DNA from: Anaeramoeba flamelloides
Lineage: Eukaryota > Metamonada > Anaeramoebidae
Assembly: GCA_027625915.1 (NCBI GenBank)
Contig: JANTQA010000008.1
Span: 617,001 to 681,000 of the forward strand
Direction: 5' to 3'
Length of the DNA stretch: 64,000 bases
Under the pieces are notes generated by a model. That model saw only the letters and a list, made by a program, of their open reading frames with translations, did no database searches and was not told the origin of the DNA. Shown here in pieces: positions 1-12,344 of the stretch. Each line of letters starts with the position of its first letter. Positions within the stretch are counted from its first letter, which is position 1. Made by a program: the position numbers and the translations under genes.

Positions 1-3000
1 AGCATTGCTTTAACCAATTTTTTAAATCTGGATAATTTTTTAAAGATAATTTCCAATTTTTTTTTTGATTATTAGTCTCTGTATTACTACAAGCAACAAT
101 AAATTTTGTAGCATATTCAAAAGTAGAAAATTTCACCTGAAATGAAGAATTGTCAATATTTTTTGAACAGATATTGATTACATTCATTAATAAATTAAAC
201 AATTCACTTATTGGGATAATAATAATATTAAATTCAGGTTCAATTATCATGAGTTCTGTATTAATGGTTAATTGATAAATCGTCTTTATTAATAAATTAA
301 TCGATTCAAATTTTGCCCTTTCTAAATGTTTGTTTTCATTCGTAATTTGTAAATTATAAATTTCAGATAATAATTTGATTAACCAATCTATTCCACCATT
401 TTTTTGAAAAATCTGTTTAATATTATTAGTTTTTTGTCTATTCTGATCATCTTTATTTGAGATTAGTTTTCCAATAATTTGTAATGTATAATTTAATTTA
501 AATAATGATTTTGTATTTAGAATTTCGATCCATTTTATTTTATTTTTATTCTTTTTCCCTTTTTCATTTTTATTTTCGATTTCAATTACAATTTCATTTT
601 CATTCTCATTATTATTGTTGTTTTCATGCTCATTTTTTTTTTTTTTCTCTGAATTTTCTTTTTTTTCTGAATTTTCTTTTTTTTCTGAATTTTCTTCTTC
701 TTCATCATTTTTCGTAATTAAAATTAAAAAGTTATCCAAAATAGTTGAATTTGTTGGCATCGACATTAAAATATCCCAAACTTTCTGTTTTACAAAATTT
801 GAAGTGTTTAATTCCAAAATTTGAAAAAGTTTATCAAAATAATTTAATAAAATATAACTAGGCATCATTTCTTTGTTACACATTTTTTCCATTTTTTTAT
901 TTCGGGAATTTCTAATATTGATATAGGAATTTTTAATTACTCGAATATTTTTACCATTTCTTAAATTAATTTGTGATAGAGTTTTGGCATTAATTTTATT
1001 TGATAGCCTTACATGTGCCGACATCAATAATTGGTTAATTGGCTTATCAATCGTTTGGCTGATTTTGTTTCTTAAACTATAAACGGAGTCATTGGCATCA
1101 ACAATTAATTCAAATTCATAGGGATAATTAATATCAACAGAATTTGTAATTGTTAAAATTAAAGGTATTTTGCTCATTCCACTTTTATGTCGTTCAAAGC
1201 CCAAAAATTCTGGAATTATATTTTCCTCTCGATAATTCATAAAATTGATTAATATACTTAATATCCGATTTAATACATTTCCATTTTCGAGATTAGATTT
1301 TTTTTCAAAAAAGGACATACATTTAACCAAAAACGTCTTATTGAGTTCAGCACCTCTTTTCTCATAATAGTATGTCTGGATGTTTTGATATTGTATCAAT
1401 AATTGACTTGCCAAATCAGATACATTTTCATTTACACACTCAGTAATAATATCCCAAATTAAATCAATACCAACTAATTCATTTTCGTCGTTATATTTAA
1501 TAACAGTAATATCACCTTCGTTGTTAATTCTTATTAAGCCATTTGATCTATTTTTTAAATTAATGACGTGTTGAATAAGATTAAATGCGGATAAATCTAT
1601 TGTTTTTAAATCAAATTTCTTTATTTGCTCAAATAAAAATTCAATAACTTTTTTTGTCTTTTTTTTCGGTACAAAGCTGCAAATCCAATTAAAAAAAAAG
1701 ATTTTTTCTTGATCATCCAAAATTGCATTATTAACACAAGAGTCCCATAATTCAATCATATCATTTTTTGTTATTGCCAAATTGGATGTAATGTTTTGTA
1801 AAAAAATTAAAAAATCTAATCGCATCTTCAATTGTGTTAAATAAGGCAAATGCTCGATAAATATCAATTCGTCCCATTTGGTCGCCCCCTTTTTTGATTG
1901 CAAATCATTCGATATATTAATTTCTTTTTCTTTCAAATGCTCATTGGTTTTTCTTTTAAAAAAATGGAAATCGTTAATTACAAAACTTTTGAGTTTTTTG
2001 GTAAATTTTTTATTTAAAATTTCCTGTCGAGTAATTAAGCTACTTCGAAATGACGAAATATTATTTTTTGCATAGCTACTAATTAATTCGATCGTCAATG
2101 GAATAACAAAAAAAATTTCATCATGATCTTCAAAATTAACTAAAAATGATTTGAAGACTGCATTACGAAAGATATCAATAAACTTGGTTTTATGAAAGAT
2201 TTTCTTCATATTTTGAACTAAATTATCTCGGATATCATAATCAATTTCCTTTTCATTAATTAAATCCCAATATTTGTTGATAATTTTTAAAAACAATTGT
2301 TGATATTTTTTTTTATTCCCCATGTTCGTCAAAATTGCATAAGTAAATTCTAATAAAAAATCCATTTGACTGTTATCAGATCCATCAATATTAATTAATT
2401 TGTCATTATAAATATGCTGTTGAATTTTCAATGAAAATGATGCTACGGTATTTGATAATATATCAAAAATAATTTCTTTACTTGATTGATGTTCCTAAAA
2501 AATTGAGAAAGGGGGTAGAGTGTAAAGAATAAAATGGAGAATAAAATTTTAAAATTAGTTTTGTTTTTTTAAGTTATTTTGAAAATAAATAATAATTAAA
2601 AACATTTAGATTTAAATTTTAATTTATATCAATGTAATCTAAAACGTTATTAATATTAAAGTTGTATTGAAATTTGAGATCTCAAATTGGTTTTAAATTT
2701 AAGTGATAACTAAAAAATTGGTTATAATAAGTTGAAAACATAAAAAAAAAATTTTGATATTTTTTTGTTTGTTTTTTTCGAGTAATTTTAATAAAAAAAT
2801 TGTTATTTGTTTGAAATATTCTCGAAAATATTCGAAAATCGAATATACTCAAAAGGTTTTTAACCACTTAAAAACATTTTTTAAAGATATTTCGAGTATT
2901 TTCGAGAATATTTGATAGATTCAAAAATGCACATTCTTCAAAACCTTATTTAAATCATTAATTTTTTGTTTAGTAGTTCTGGCAAACAGGAGGTATTATC

Positions 3001-6000
3001 TTTTGATATTACCTCTTTTCCAAACAATAAAAAAATAAATAATAAAACAATTAATTTTTTAATTTTAATGTTATATCAATTGTAAAATAGTGTTGTAAAA
3101 ATCAAAAATTATCTTTGATTTTATTTTTTAAGAAATTAAAAGTAATTAAAGTCATGGTTTTAATTTTTGGTTTTTTTTTAGTTTTTTAAAATGGCTTTTT
3201 AAAGATAATCCAGAAAATGGAAATTTTGTAAATGTTAAGCTAACTGTTTAATTAAATTCTTGATACATTAATTAATATCCTAAAATAAAAATGAGTAATA
3301 TTTAATCCTGTAATTTGGTCTCACAGTTGTGGAAAAAAAGTGAAACAAGGTAAAAAAAGTGAAAAAAAGTGAAAAAAGGTAAAAAAAAGTTCAAAACAAT
3401 TTTTGAATTGATAACAATCATAGAAATCATAGAAATCATAGAAACCATAGAAATCACAGAAGCCATAGAATTTTGAAGATGAAAAGTATTTTCAGTTCAA
3501 AGAAGAAACAAATTAAAATCAAAAGAATAATTCATTATTTTATTATTAATTGATCCAATAAAAATAATTTAAATCTCCTTTTTTATCAAAATACGATCAA
3601 GCCGTTGTTTGAAGATCTCAAAAATAGTTTTATTTTTTTCAACAAGTTTTTAATAATTGATTAATGGAAAGAAAAACCTCAACTATAAAGTAATACAAAT
3701 CTCTTTTTCAAACAAAAGGGCACACCTCTCAAATCATCAATAGTATTGGATTTGATTGTTAATAAGATAATTATTTATTGATGATTTTCATTTTAATTAT
3801 TCATTTTTACATTTTTTGTTTTTTTATTTTATGGATATTGAACAATTGGAAAATGAAAAAACAAGATAAGAAGAAACCAATTTGGGAAATAATCTACCAT
3901 TATAAAAATGGAAACAGTTTAAGTTTGATTTTGAATGAGCTTGAGGTATAGGAATTAAGAAAGACCATTATTGGATTGATGTATGAAACAAAGAAAAACG
4001 AAAATAAAGAAAAAAACACAATTCCAACAAAATACCCAGATGAATTGCGACTTTATATGAAAATGAGACTTTAAAGAACAAAAGTTTGACGTGTTAAGAG
4101 TTACCAATAAAATGTAAAGGAACTTTTTCACAATTCACCTTGTTCAACAGTTTTTATTGATTTTATAATTTTTAATCCCTATACAATTTACAAAACGAGA
4201 TTTTCTCATTTCAAATAAAAGTAAACATCAATTTTTAAAATATTTAATTTTAATTTTTATTGTTTTGTTTGAATTAGTTTTAAATATCCAGTTGAGTGTT
4301 TTTTTAGGTTTTAAAGAGTTTCTTATATTTTAGAATGATACTACAATTAGTTTGATTCAATAATGAATAATTCTTGAAATTTTCTCTACCCTTTTATTTG
4401 AAAAAGAGTTTACGATCAAAAATCTTGTGTAATGAGTTACTTTACTTTTAAAATTTGTTTTTTTTTGTTGAAAATCCCTCTCTGATTAAAGCAATTGCCT
4501 TTTGAGACCTGTTCATGTAGAACTTTTTCAAATAAAAATCTCAAGTATTAAAATAGATATATATATAAGTATCAAATCTTGAACCAAAATAATTAGAACG
4601 CGCACGAATAATGGGCATTTGTTTTAATTTTAGAGAATTTGAAACTTAGTTATTGTGATTTTATGTAGTTTTATTTTGGTAAAATCTTTTTTTTTTTCAA
4701 AAAAATATTAAACTTGTTATTCTCGATTGAATTTGAATCCATTTTTAGATTGTCGAAGTAATTTAATTATTGAAATGTATTTTTTGGGAATACTTTTAAG
4801 AATAAATTTAACAATAATTTCATTTTGTTTTAACATTTTTCCAATACATACTATCTTTTTTCTTTTTTCATTTTCTTTTTCTTTTATTAAATTGAATTAA
4901 TCTTGAAATAAAAAAGTCATATTTTATTCCAAAAAAAAAATACAGTAGTTAGTTCCGTAAAGACATATAGAACCGGTTTTCGATGTTTTTTGTGATGTTT
5001 TATGCTGTCCTGTCTATAGCAAATAATTTCGTTCAAATATAAAAAACAAAAAAAATTCAAAAAAAAAAAAAAAAAAAAGATTCATACTTCTGAAATGGCC
5101 CAAATTAAATCAATGTTTTCTTGTGTGATTGATTTTGTATTTGCCAAAAATTCCAATATTGGTGTTGAACGTTTAATAATTTCGAGATGCTTTCTTTCGC
5201 CATAAACTAAATCAAAAAGATCTTTTTCCTTTGTGAAATCTAATAAAACTTCAGAATCTTTATTTAAATATTGGGCTAGCCCTTTTTTAAAATTCTTTTT
5301 ATTTGTTTTATAATAAATATCTGCAATTTCAATTGCCCCCTTTGCACGAACTTCCAAATATGGTGAAATTAAATACAAATAAGACAGTTCCCTTAAAAAC
5401 CATTTTTTGATTTTTTTCGATTCACTTTCGTTTTGATCTTTAATTAAACTAAATACAAGTTCAGAGATTTCTTTTAAATGGGAATATTTTAATTTTCGAA
5501 TTCGATCGTGTTCAAAGTTTAAGATCCTTTTTAAAATTGGTTGAATATTTTCTAAAGCGTTTTTGAGAAATTCATCTTGGAACAAATTTGAAATTTTTTC
5601 AATGGGCTTGATTAAACGGTGTGTTTCAGGGTAGCTAATGGTGTGATCCTCTGAATTTAAATGTTTGTATATAATATCAAATCCTCCATTTTTATGGAAA
5701 TATTCCACATTCCAACAAAAACAGATTGACAATTTGTCTTTCTATAGCGTTTCATTTCATAAAAGATAAAGATTGAAATTTTTTATTTCAGAAAGAGAAA
5801 GAAAGGATTAAAAAAAAAAAAAAAAATAAATAAAAAAAGAAAATTTTTTTTTTTAGGATTTCAAAGAAAAAAAAAGAATAAACGAAGCCAATTTTAAGAC
5901 TATTTTTCGTTTTCATTTCATTTTTTTTTTTCGTTTGTCAAATAAAAAAAAAAACAACATTAAAAAAAAAAATAAAGAAAGGAGAAGAAGAAAAATCCTT

Positions 6001-6522
6001 ACTGCTTTTTTGAAAACGGAAAAATTTTCAAAATCAATTTTATTTTCTTTTTCTGAAAGGAGGATTGAATAAAAAGCCTTTTTACTTGGCCTTCCAAATA
6101 TACGACCAAGTGAGCGTAGTATTTCGTTATTTTCTGTTGGAATTCTTGGTATAATGTAATCTAAACAGATTTGGAAATATTTGTTGAGACTGATCGCTAG
6201 CTCCACAGAAAAGTCTGATCGTTTCCATAATGAATTGATAAGTTTAAACAGAATTTGGGTTGAAAAATATTCTATTTGTTCTTTATTTTCTTCTGGTTGT
6301 TCAATTAGTTTTTTTACTTCTTCTTCAAATTGCTCAAGAAAGATTGTTGGATCGGGATCTTTATTTTTAGGAAAAGATAACAAAGAATTAAAGAAAAAAA
6401 AAATGGAAGGAACGAATTTGTGTTAAAATTTGAAACAAAAGCTCAAAAAAATTTTAAAAGAAAAAAATACCTTTTGTCACTGATTCAAGAACATTAAAGA
6501 AAAAATTAGTTTCAGAAGTCAT
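1..6522 (-). CDS. USP9X/USP24/USP34-type ubiquitin carboxyl-terminal hydrolase, N-terminal part (3' end beyond window)
   Basis: This is the N-terminal alpha-helical scaffold of a giant deubiquitinase; the cysteine-protease domain that removes ubiquitin would lie beyond position 1. Four exons join in frame on the minus strand: 6522-6471 (ATG at 6522), 6358-6003, 5741-5088 and 2494-1. Introns are 112, 261 and 2593 bp, all GT-AG. About 1185 residues are visible. Family hallmarks seen: HLEIIKRSTPILEFL followed by DLIWAISE and, across the large intron, EHQSSKEIIFDIL; then IEHLPYLTQLKMRLDFLIFL and LVGIDLIWDIITEC. A ubiquitin-like domain (YEFELIVDANDSVYSLRNKI to LSQINLRNGKNIRVIK, roughly 1220-960) matches the one these enzymes carry ahead of the catalytic domain. 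A Glu/Lys/Asn-rich insert with three ENSEKK repeats lies near 720-570. The frame of exon 4 stays open for all 2494 bases. Which of the three USP subfamilies it belongs to cannot be decided without the catalytic domain. Confidence 0.85.
2814..2913. repeat. Inverted repeat with 24-bp arms
   Basis: Arms at 2814-2837 and 2890-2913 are reverse complements except for one mismatch, with a 52-base loop. Both arms contain repeated TTCGA-type motifs. It lies inside a USP intron. It could be a hairpin in the pre-mRNA or the remnant of a small foldback element; no flanking duplication was recognised. Confidence 0.6.
3330..3470 (+). repeat. Short tandem repeats (GTGAAAAAAG-like, then CATAGAAAT-like 9-mers)
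   Basis: Two adjacent degenerate tandem arrays. The first alternates GTGAAAAAAA and GGTAAAAAAA units (about 3335-3390). The second has roughly seven copies of a 9-base CATAGAAAT unit (about 3417-3470). Simple-sequence expansion within an intron; no function inferred. Confidence 0.6.
3853..4074 (+). pseudogene. Possible protein-coding relic inside the USP intron
   Basis: From an ATG at 3853 a frame reads MKKQDKKKPIWEIIYHYKNG, continues with a plausible amphipathic segment (NSLSLILNELEV), meets one stop at about 3949, and then carries on in the same frame to another stop at 4072-4074 with NTIPTKYPDELRLYMKMRL. The composition is more protein-like than the surrounding AT-rich intron. I do not recognise the family. 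It could be a decayed transposon or host gene fragment, or chance. Confidence 0.25.
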
Positions 6523-8034
6523 GCAAAAAAAAAAAAAAAATAATTTGAGAAAAAATGAAAAGTTCTTTTTATTTTTATTAATTTAAAGATTCTTAAAAAC
6601 TAGGTGATTTAAATTTGTGGCTTTAAGTTTTTTTAGATTCACCTTTTACTCAAAGGGTGAAAAATTATTATTTTTATGAGAGAAAAAGGTGAACTCATAA
6701 AATTTCAAATATTGAGATTTTCATCTCAAAAATATTCTCAGGAAGAGTTAAATTCTTGTAACACTATTTTTGTTTCGAATTAGTATTCTCAATTATTGTA
6801 CTCACTGACTAATTGTGATTTTGAAAATCTATTTGTTGAAATTCAGATGTGAATTATTTTTTCATTTTTGATAAGTAAAGTCATAACTGTGAAATATCTC
6901 CTCCATAGTGAGTAACTTTCTCTTATATAGGTGATCGTTTTAATGTTGTCTTTTTTTCAGGTATATATAAAATAAAATAAAATTAAATAAATAAGGGAAA
7001 AAGATCTAAAAATTACTCAAACGAAAAAATTTGTATTTTTTATTTTCTTTTTTTTTATTGAACAAGTATAAATTGTACATCAAGATTGGAGATTGACTTT
7101 AATAGTCTTTTAGAAATTTGAGAGTAAATCCATATATTCAACAATTACTCATGATGATTCCCTACCCAAAATTGTTTTATACTTCAAACACAAAAATAAA
7201 AAATTGACAATATAAAAAAGAAAAAATGAAAAAGAAAGAAATTTAAAAAGGAGATAATAAGAAGTAATTGGTAAAAAATCAAAAGAAAAAAAAAATTAAA
7301 CAATACAATCTTTAATTAAAAATATTCTAAATAACAGCCATAATACTTGTGGTTAATTTAATTTTTTCAATTTAATAATTCAACATCAATGTTGATTTGA
7401 GAGATCTTTGGTTAATTGTTAGAATTTCTATAATCTTTTATGAGCTGAATTGGTTAGCTCTTAATATTTATTATCTTTACTTTTTCTATTTTTATTTTCA
7501 AGTTACTCATTGATTTATGTTATGTTATCCCAATATTGGAACATAACTGCTGATGATTTTTTATTATAACTTTTTATACAATCTAAAAAGTTAAATAAAA
7601 AAGAGTAAATAAAAAAAAAAAAAAAAAAAAAGGATTTAATTAAAGAATCTATAAAAAGAATATTGAAGAAAAAACGAATAATAAATAAAAAATAAAGAAA
7701 AAAACTTAAAAGAAAATTCTTTAATTAAAAACTTGATTTCTGAAACTTAATTATGAATTGAAAAAAATATTTTCAAAACATGGTAAATTTTCAAAATACC
7801 CTTTTCAGAGTAAAAAATCCATGTTTCATAAAATTTATACATTTTTTTTTTTTCATATTCACAAAAGAATATCTAATTTTTGACCAATACTACGTATGTG
7901 ATCAAATAAATGATAAAGATATGATATTTTTATCTTTTGTGAAAATTATAAAATTGTTAATCGGATTTGTTTTAAAATTTTTAATAATTAACTATTTTTT
8001 AGAATTTATTGTTTTTTTAAATAAAAATTTTATT
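6523..8034. other. Intergenic region upstream of the USP gene
   Basis: About 1.5 kb of AT-rich sequence with poly(A) runs, including one near 7610-7630, and no open frame that looks like protein. It should contain the USP promoter near 6523-6700, but I see no distinct element. Confidence 0.5.
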
Positions 8035-8600
8035 TAATTAAGGGATTACTGTCACCATAGAATCTTCTATGATCAAAGTATATTGTGATTGTGTGTAAAT
8101 TATATTAGTACTACATGTTTTATTATGATTTATCAGACCATAAAAAATCTATTATAAATATTATTGTTTAATAAATTATTTGACATTGTTTACCGAAGGA
8201 ACATAATATCACTGCTTAAAAAAAAATTATTTTGGTAAATTTTACTTGTTTAATTTCGTCAATCTTAAAAATAGAAAACTCAACGAAAATATTTCAGTAT
8301 TTATAAATTTAGATTTAGAACTTCCAAAAGGAATATTTTTTTTTTTATAATTTTTTAACTTGAAAGATTAACCCAATAATCATAAAGATAAAACCCCAAA
8401 GACTGATTATTTTTGTTTCCTCTTTATTAAGATAATTTTAACATCGATGTTTTTACAAGATTTGTGAAATAATTTGTCAAAAGAAGTAATTTGTTAATAA
8501 TTAATTTTTTAAAAAAATATATATGTTTTAGTAACTAATATATGTTTCGCAACTAATTTAAGAAAGATATTTTGCAACTATGGGTTCTGATTTTGATGTT
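8035..8600 (-). repeat. Decayed dispersed repeat family R2, copy 1 (reverse orientation)
   Basis: Read on the minus strand this block aligns, with many substitutions and small gaps, to 9150-9690 and to 15570-15756 plus 16538-16905. Shared stretches include TTCTTTTGACAAATTATTTC and AAAAAATTATAAAAAAAAA followed by ATTCCTTTTG. It is the mirror partner of the copy at 9150-9690. Class unknown, and no coding capacity was recognised. Confidence 0.6.
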
Positions 8601-9149
8601 TCATCCGTTAATTTTATGGTGTATTATATATTTTTTCTAAAATTCTTTGATTTTTTTACTAATAAAAGTATCATTTTTAATTATTGGGGAACAACAAATA
8701 GTATTACTTAACTAATCGATTGTTTAGAGACATTTGAACAATAGTGCGATAATTTGATTTACACTCCAATTAACAACTTAATTTGATCCTAGGCTTGTCC
8801 TTGGTAGAATTTAACACCTTAATTCCATTTTTTTGATTAAAATAGATATCTCTACTTTCATTTTTAGTATTAATTTTGTAATCGCTGAACTTGAATGAAC
8901 TAATATCATATTTACAAAATTATTCTTGTTTATTTCTTTTACCAATTCATGTTTCTGCTTTCTAGGAAAAAAATCATGTTTTTGTTTCATTTGAAATACT
9001 GGATGTACCAAATATGGATGGGTTTTTAAACAAGAATATTATTACTAATTTACGATACGAGAAGTATCTTGAATAAAATAGAATGGAATGTTCCCATCCC
9101 CAAAATGGATGAATAAATCATATCATCATATATAAAGTAATATTACCGT
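8601..9149. other. Spacer between the two inverted R2 copies
   Basis: About 550 bp separating the opposed R2 copies. On the minus strand a frame at about 9011-8811 has some protein-like character (RKQKHELVKEINKNNFVNMI), but it has no ATG start and no family I recognise. It may be internal sequence of a larger decayed mobile element bounded by the R2 copies. Confidence 0.3.
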
Positions 9150-9690
9150 GGGAAAACTATTTTTTTTCTAGATACTTTTTATCTAAAATAGTATTTATCT
9201 AAGCTTTTTTTTTACTAACAAATAAGAATTACAAATTGTAAAAATCCTGAAAAATCCTGAAATCTTGAAAATATATTTATATTACAATTATCTTTATAAA
9301 AAGGAAACAAAACTAATTATTCTTTGGGTTTTTTATGTTGATGATTATTGGTTTAATCTTTGTAGTTAAAAAATTATAAAAAAAAATAATTCCTTTTGTT
9401 AGTTCTAAAGACAAATCATTAGATAAAGGAAAACTATCATTTCAGTTTCTATTTTTTGATTTAGAAAAGTAATTAAAATAAATTTTCCAATATAATACTG
9501 ATTTTTAATAGGGATCCATTAGTCAAAAATCTGATAATTTATCATTCAATAAGATTTTGAATAGATTTTTTAGTGTCGTTTGAACCAGGGAAATTACTGT
9601 CATTTACGTTCCTTTACAATATATTTTGATTGTAGACAAATATATTGTTGATGTTAATCCCTTAAGTGGGTGATAATTTGATAAAAAAGA
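9150..9690 (+). repeat. Decayed dispersed repeat family R2, copy 2
   Basis: Plus-strand copy of the family also present at 8035-8600 (reverse) and near 15570-16905. It includes the shared core around TTTAATCTTTGTAGTTAAAA and ends near CCCTTAAGTGGGTG. In the copy near 15570-16905 this same region is interrupted by foldback elements, so this is the uninterrupted form. Confidence 0.6.
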
Positions 9691-10889
9691 ATGAAATCCT
9701 GTTAAAGATCTTTATAAAACATTTTTTTTGTAATGAGTCTTTTTGCTTATGAAATAGATAAAATAATTCGAGTAAAAAAACATATATTATGAGTCTATTT
9801 TTTGAAATCCAAAATTTACATGTTTCCAATTCAAAACTCAAAAAAAAAAAAAAAATCCTGCTATTTTTATTAATTATTGAGTTAATTCTTGAAAATTGGA
9901 ATACATATTTTTCGTTTTTTTGTTAGAAGAATCTTGATTTCAAAAAAGAAAATTATTTTGTTCTTATTTTTGAATTAGAAATAATTCTATTCAAATCTCT
10001 CATTCAATAAAACTAATTGAGGTATAGGTGAATAAATAAATAAAAATTTGATAGAAACTTTAACAAAAATTGATCAATTAAATTGAGATATAATCAATAA
10101 CAATTTTATATTCTGAAATGTGAAAAGGGTGGTTTTTTTGTTATCAAAAGATGAAAAAAATTGCAATAGAAAAATTTCAATTTCGAAAAATTTTTTTGAA
10201 AAATGGTTTTGTCTTTTTCACTATAATCCTGAGAACAATTTAATTAATTTTTGTCAGAAAAAAAAAATGTTCTTAAAATTTGATGATATAATTACTTATT
10301 CCCAAATATCTTTTTTAAAATTTTAATATGAAAAAATTAAATTAGGTCTTCAAATAAAAAAATATTTAAACTTTAAAAAATGTAAAGTGCCTTAAAATTT
10401 TTACGATTAAAATTGTTCTTAAAATAATACTAATGAAATTTCAATAGGTTAAATAAACCAATTTTTTTTATAAAACCAAAATAATTATCTGATAAAAGAA
10501 AAAAAATCCGTTTATTAATATTCACTGTAACGAAAACTTTATATTGTGTAAGTTGGCTGAAATAGTCATAAAAAAGGTAAAAAAAATATAATCTTAAATA
10601 TAAAAGGAATTTAAAGGTTTTCAATTTCAAGAAGAAAATGGAAAAAAAATTAATCTCTCTTAAATGAATTTCTTTTATGGGTTTTTGAATATATAAGAAT
10701 TGTTTAGTATTTGGTATAAACAAAATTTGTAAGTAGAGAATATCAAAAATATATTTTTTTTTAATATTTTGAACATCTTTTTGAATAAGAATAATTCAAT
10801 AAATAACTTTATTTTGATGGAAATAATTTTCCCAATTTAATCCTTTATTTTGAGAATTTCTTTTTTTAATCATTGAACCACAAGAACTA
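9691..10889. other. Intergenic region
   Basis: AT-rich sequence with poly(A) and poly(T) runs and only short, compositionally biased open frames. No gene, RNA or clear repeat was recognised. Confidence 0.5.
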
Positions 10890-12250
10890 CCTTTCAAATT
10901 GCAAATCCGTGTTTTGGGTGTTAAAATCAGTATTTATATATTCTTGTATCTCAAAAAAAAATTGACCAGATAGATCTAAGAAGTAAAAAATAAAAAAATT
11001 TATCAAAAATTGTCTGTTCTCGTATCAAAAAATGAAAAAAAGGATTGGACAAAAACTACTTTTCGAGAAGATTTCAATTAAGAACAATTTTCAAAACTTT
11101 TTAACCATGTCTAAATTTTTCTCTGTTTTTTATAGACAAAGAACCAGATTAAGAGGGTTTTAAAATTATACTAAACTGTAAAAACGTTTGAAATTTGACA
11201 TTATTCATATCTAATCCTTTGTTATTTTCTACAAAGATATATTTTGTTAAGAAAACATGGAGGTGGGTTTGGTATTGGATTGAGTCCATCAAAATTATCA
11301 TTTCCCAAAAATATCACCCTTTTTTTTTTTCACATAATCAACAGGGTTTTTTTTTTAATTTACAAAAACTAACTAGTTTTTGCAAGGCACATTTCCATTA
11401 TATATTAGGTTGCAAAATACCTAAAAATTTACCGTACAACATCAGATAAAATTTTTCTTGATACTCATACACATAGTTCCATTTTTAAGACTCAAACTTT
11501 CAAGGAAATTTAAGGCACAAAGAAAATCTCACATTAATGTACAAAATTCTGAATTTAGTAAAATTATTTGTGTAAAAAAAATTCCAAAAAATGTTCTTTA
11601 AATTGAGATTTTATTGGTGTACTAAATTTCCTAGAAAGTTTGTGTCTTAAAAGTGGAACTGACTATAAATTGGTTTTGAGAAAAATAAGCAAAACAAACA
11701 AAAAAAAATATTACTTAAAAATAAAACAGATGTTTTGAATGTTTGGGGGAATCTTTTCTGTTCAAAAATCAAATCGGGAGATACAATATCACAAAAGAGT
11801 TGTTGTGAATTTCAATTTAAGAAAAAACCAGGAGAATCAACACAAAGCCAAAAAAAAATAAATAAATAAGGCAAAGCCACAATTCTTTTGTCGGAATTAA
11901 TCATGTTTATGAAGACAATGGAACGATCAATGTAACTCATTAATCAAAAATCAGATTACAATCTGATCTTTTAAAGTTAAATTTTTTTATTGAAAATGTT
12001 TGAAAGGATCATCATTTCCAGTTTAGAAAGATTTCAGTTATTTTTCTTTTTCATTTTTATGTTTCTAACCAATGTGTTCGAGTTTAGTTATCTTAAAATT
12101 TCTTGTTCATTTTTTATTAAAAAAAATTACCAAAAAATGTTTTTTGATTCCTAATTGAAGAATATTTTATATGGTCTTTGTTCGTATTTTTAATGAGATT
12201 AGAACAAATTGTGTTTAGAAAAATTGGTAAATTGCAAACAGAGTACTTGA
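10890..12250. repeat. Decayed dispersed repeat family R1, copy 1 (interrupted by a MITE)
   Basis: This block aligns over its length with 14345-15480. Shared anchors include AGATCTAAGAAGTAAAAAAT near the start, GGTATTGGAT...TCCA(T/C)CAAAAT in the middle and GTGTTCGAGTTTA/C near the end. The Tc1/mariner-type MITE at 11470-11665 interrupts it; the copy at 14345 lacks that insertion. The final ~450 bp are repeated again in tandem at about 12345-12840. No intact coding frame remains. Confidence 0.65.
11470..11665. mobile_element. Tc1/mariner-type MITE, copy 1 (decayed)
   Basis: A 196-bp element with imperfect terminal inverted repeats. Its right end reads CTTAAAAGTGGAACTGACTA and its left end CACATAGTTCCATTTTTAAG. 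TA dinucleotides flank it at 11468-11469 and 11666-11667. It is clearly related to the better-preserved copy at 48679-48876. It has no coding capacity, so it would have depended on a transposase elsewhere. It sits inside an older R1 repeat, which gives a relative age. Confidence 0.8.
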
Positions 12251-12344
12251 TCTTATGATAGAAATTGAATTTTGTATTTCAAAAAAGTACAATTTTATAA
12301 TAGACAACCAATTTCTAGTCTTCTAAATTTTCACAGTAGTGCTG

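Larger units (their letters stand above)
2495..5087 (-). other. 2.6-kb intron 3 of the USP gene
   Basis: The donor is GTATGA at 5087 and the acceptor TTTTAG at 2495; joining them keeps frame and conserved family sequence on both sides. The interior is AT-rich. It holds a stem-loop (2814-2913), short A-rich tandem repeats (3330-3470) and one protein-like relic on the opposite strand (3853-4074). I see no other gene inside. Confidence 0.8.

Noticed and set aside
505-824. Phe-rich plus-strand frames near the left edge
   Set aside because: Opposite strand of the Glu/Lys/Asn-rich insert in the USP gene.
3417-3470. CATAGAAAT tandem units as a possible CRISPR-like array
   Set aside because: Units are only 9 bases with no spacers, and the window is eukaryotic.
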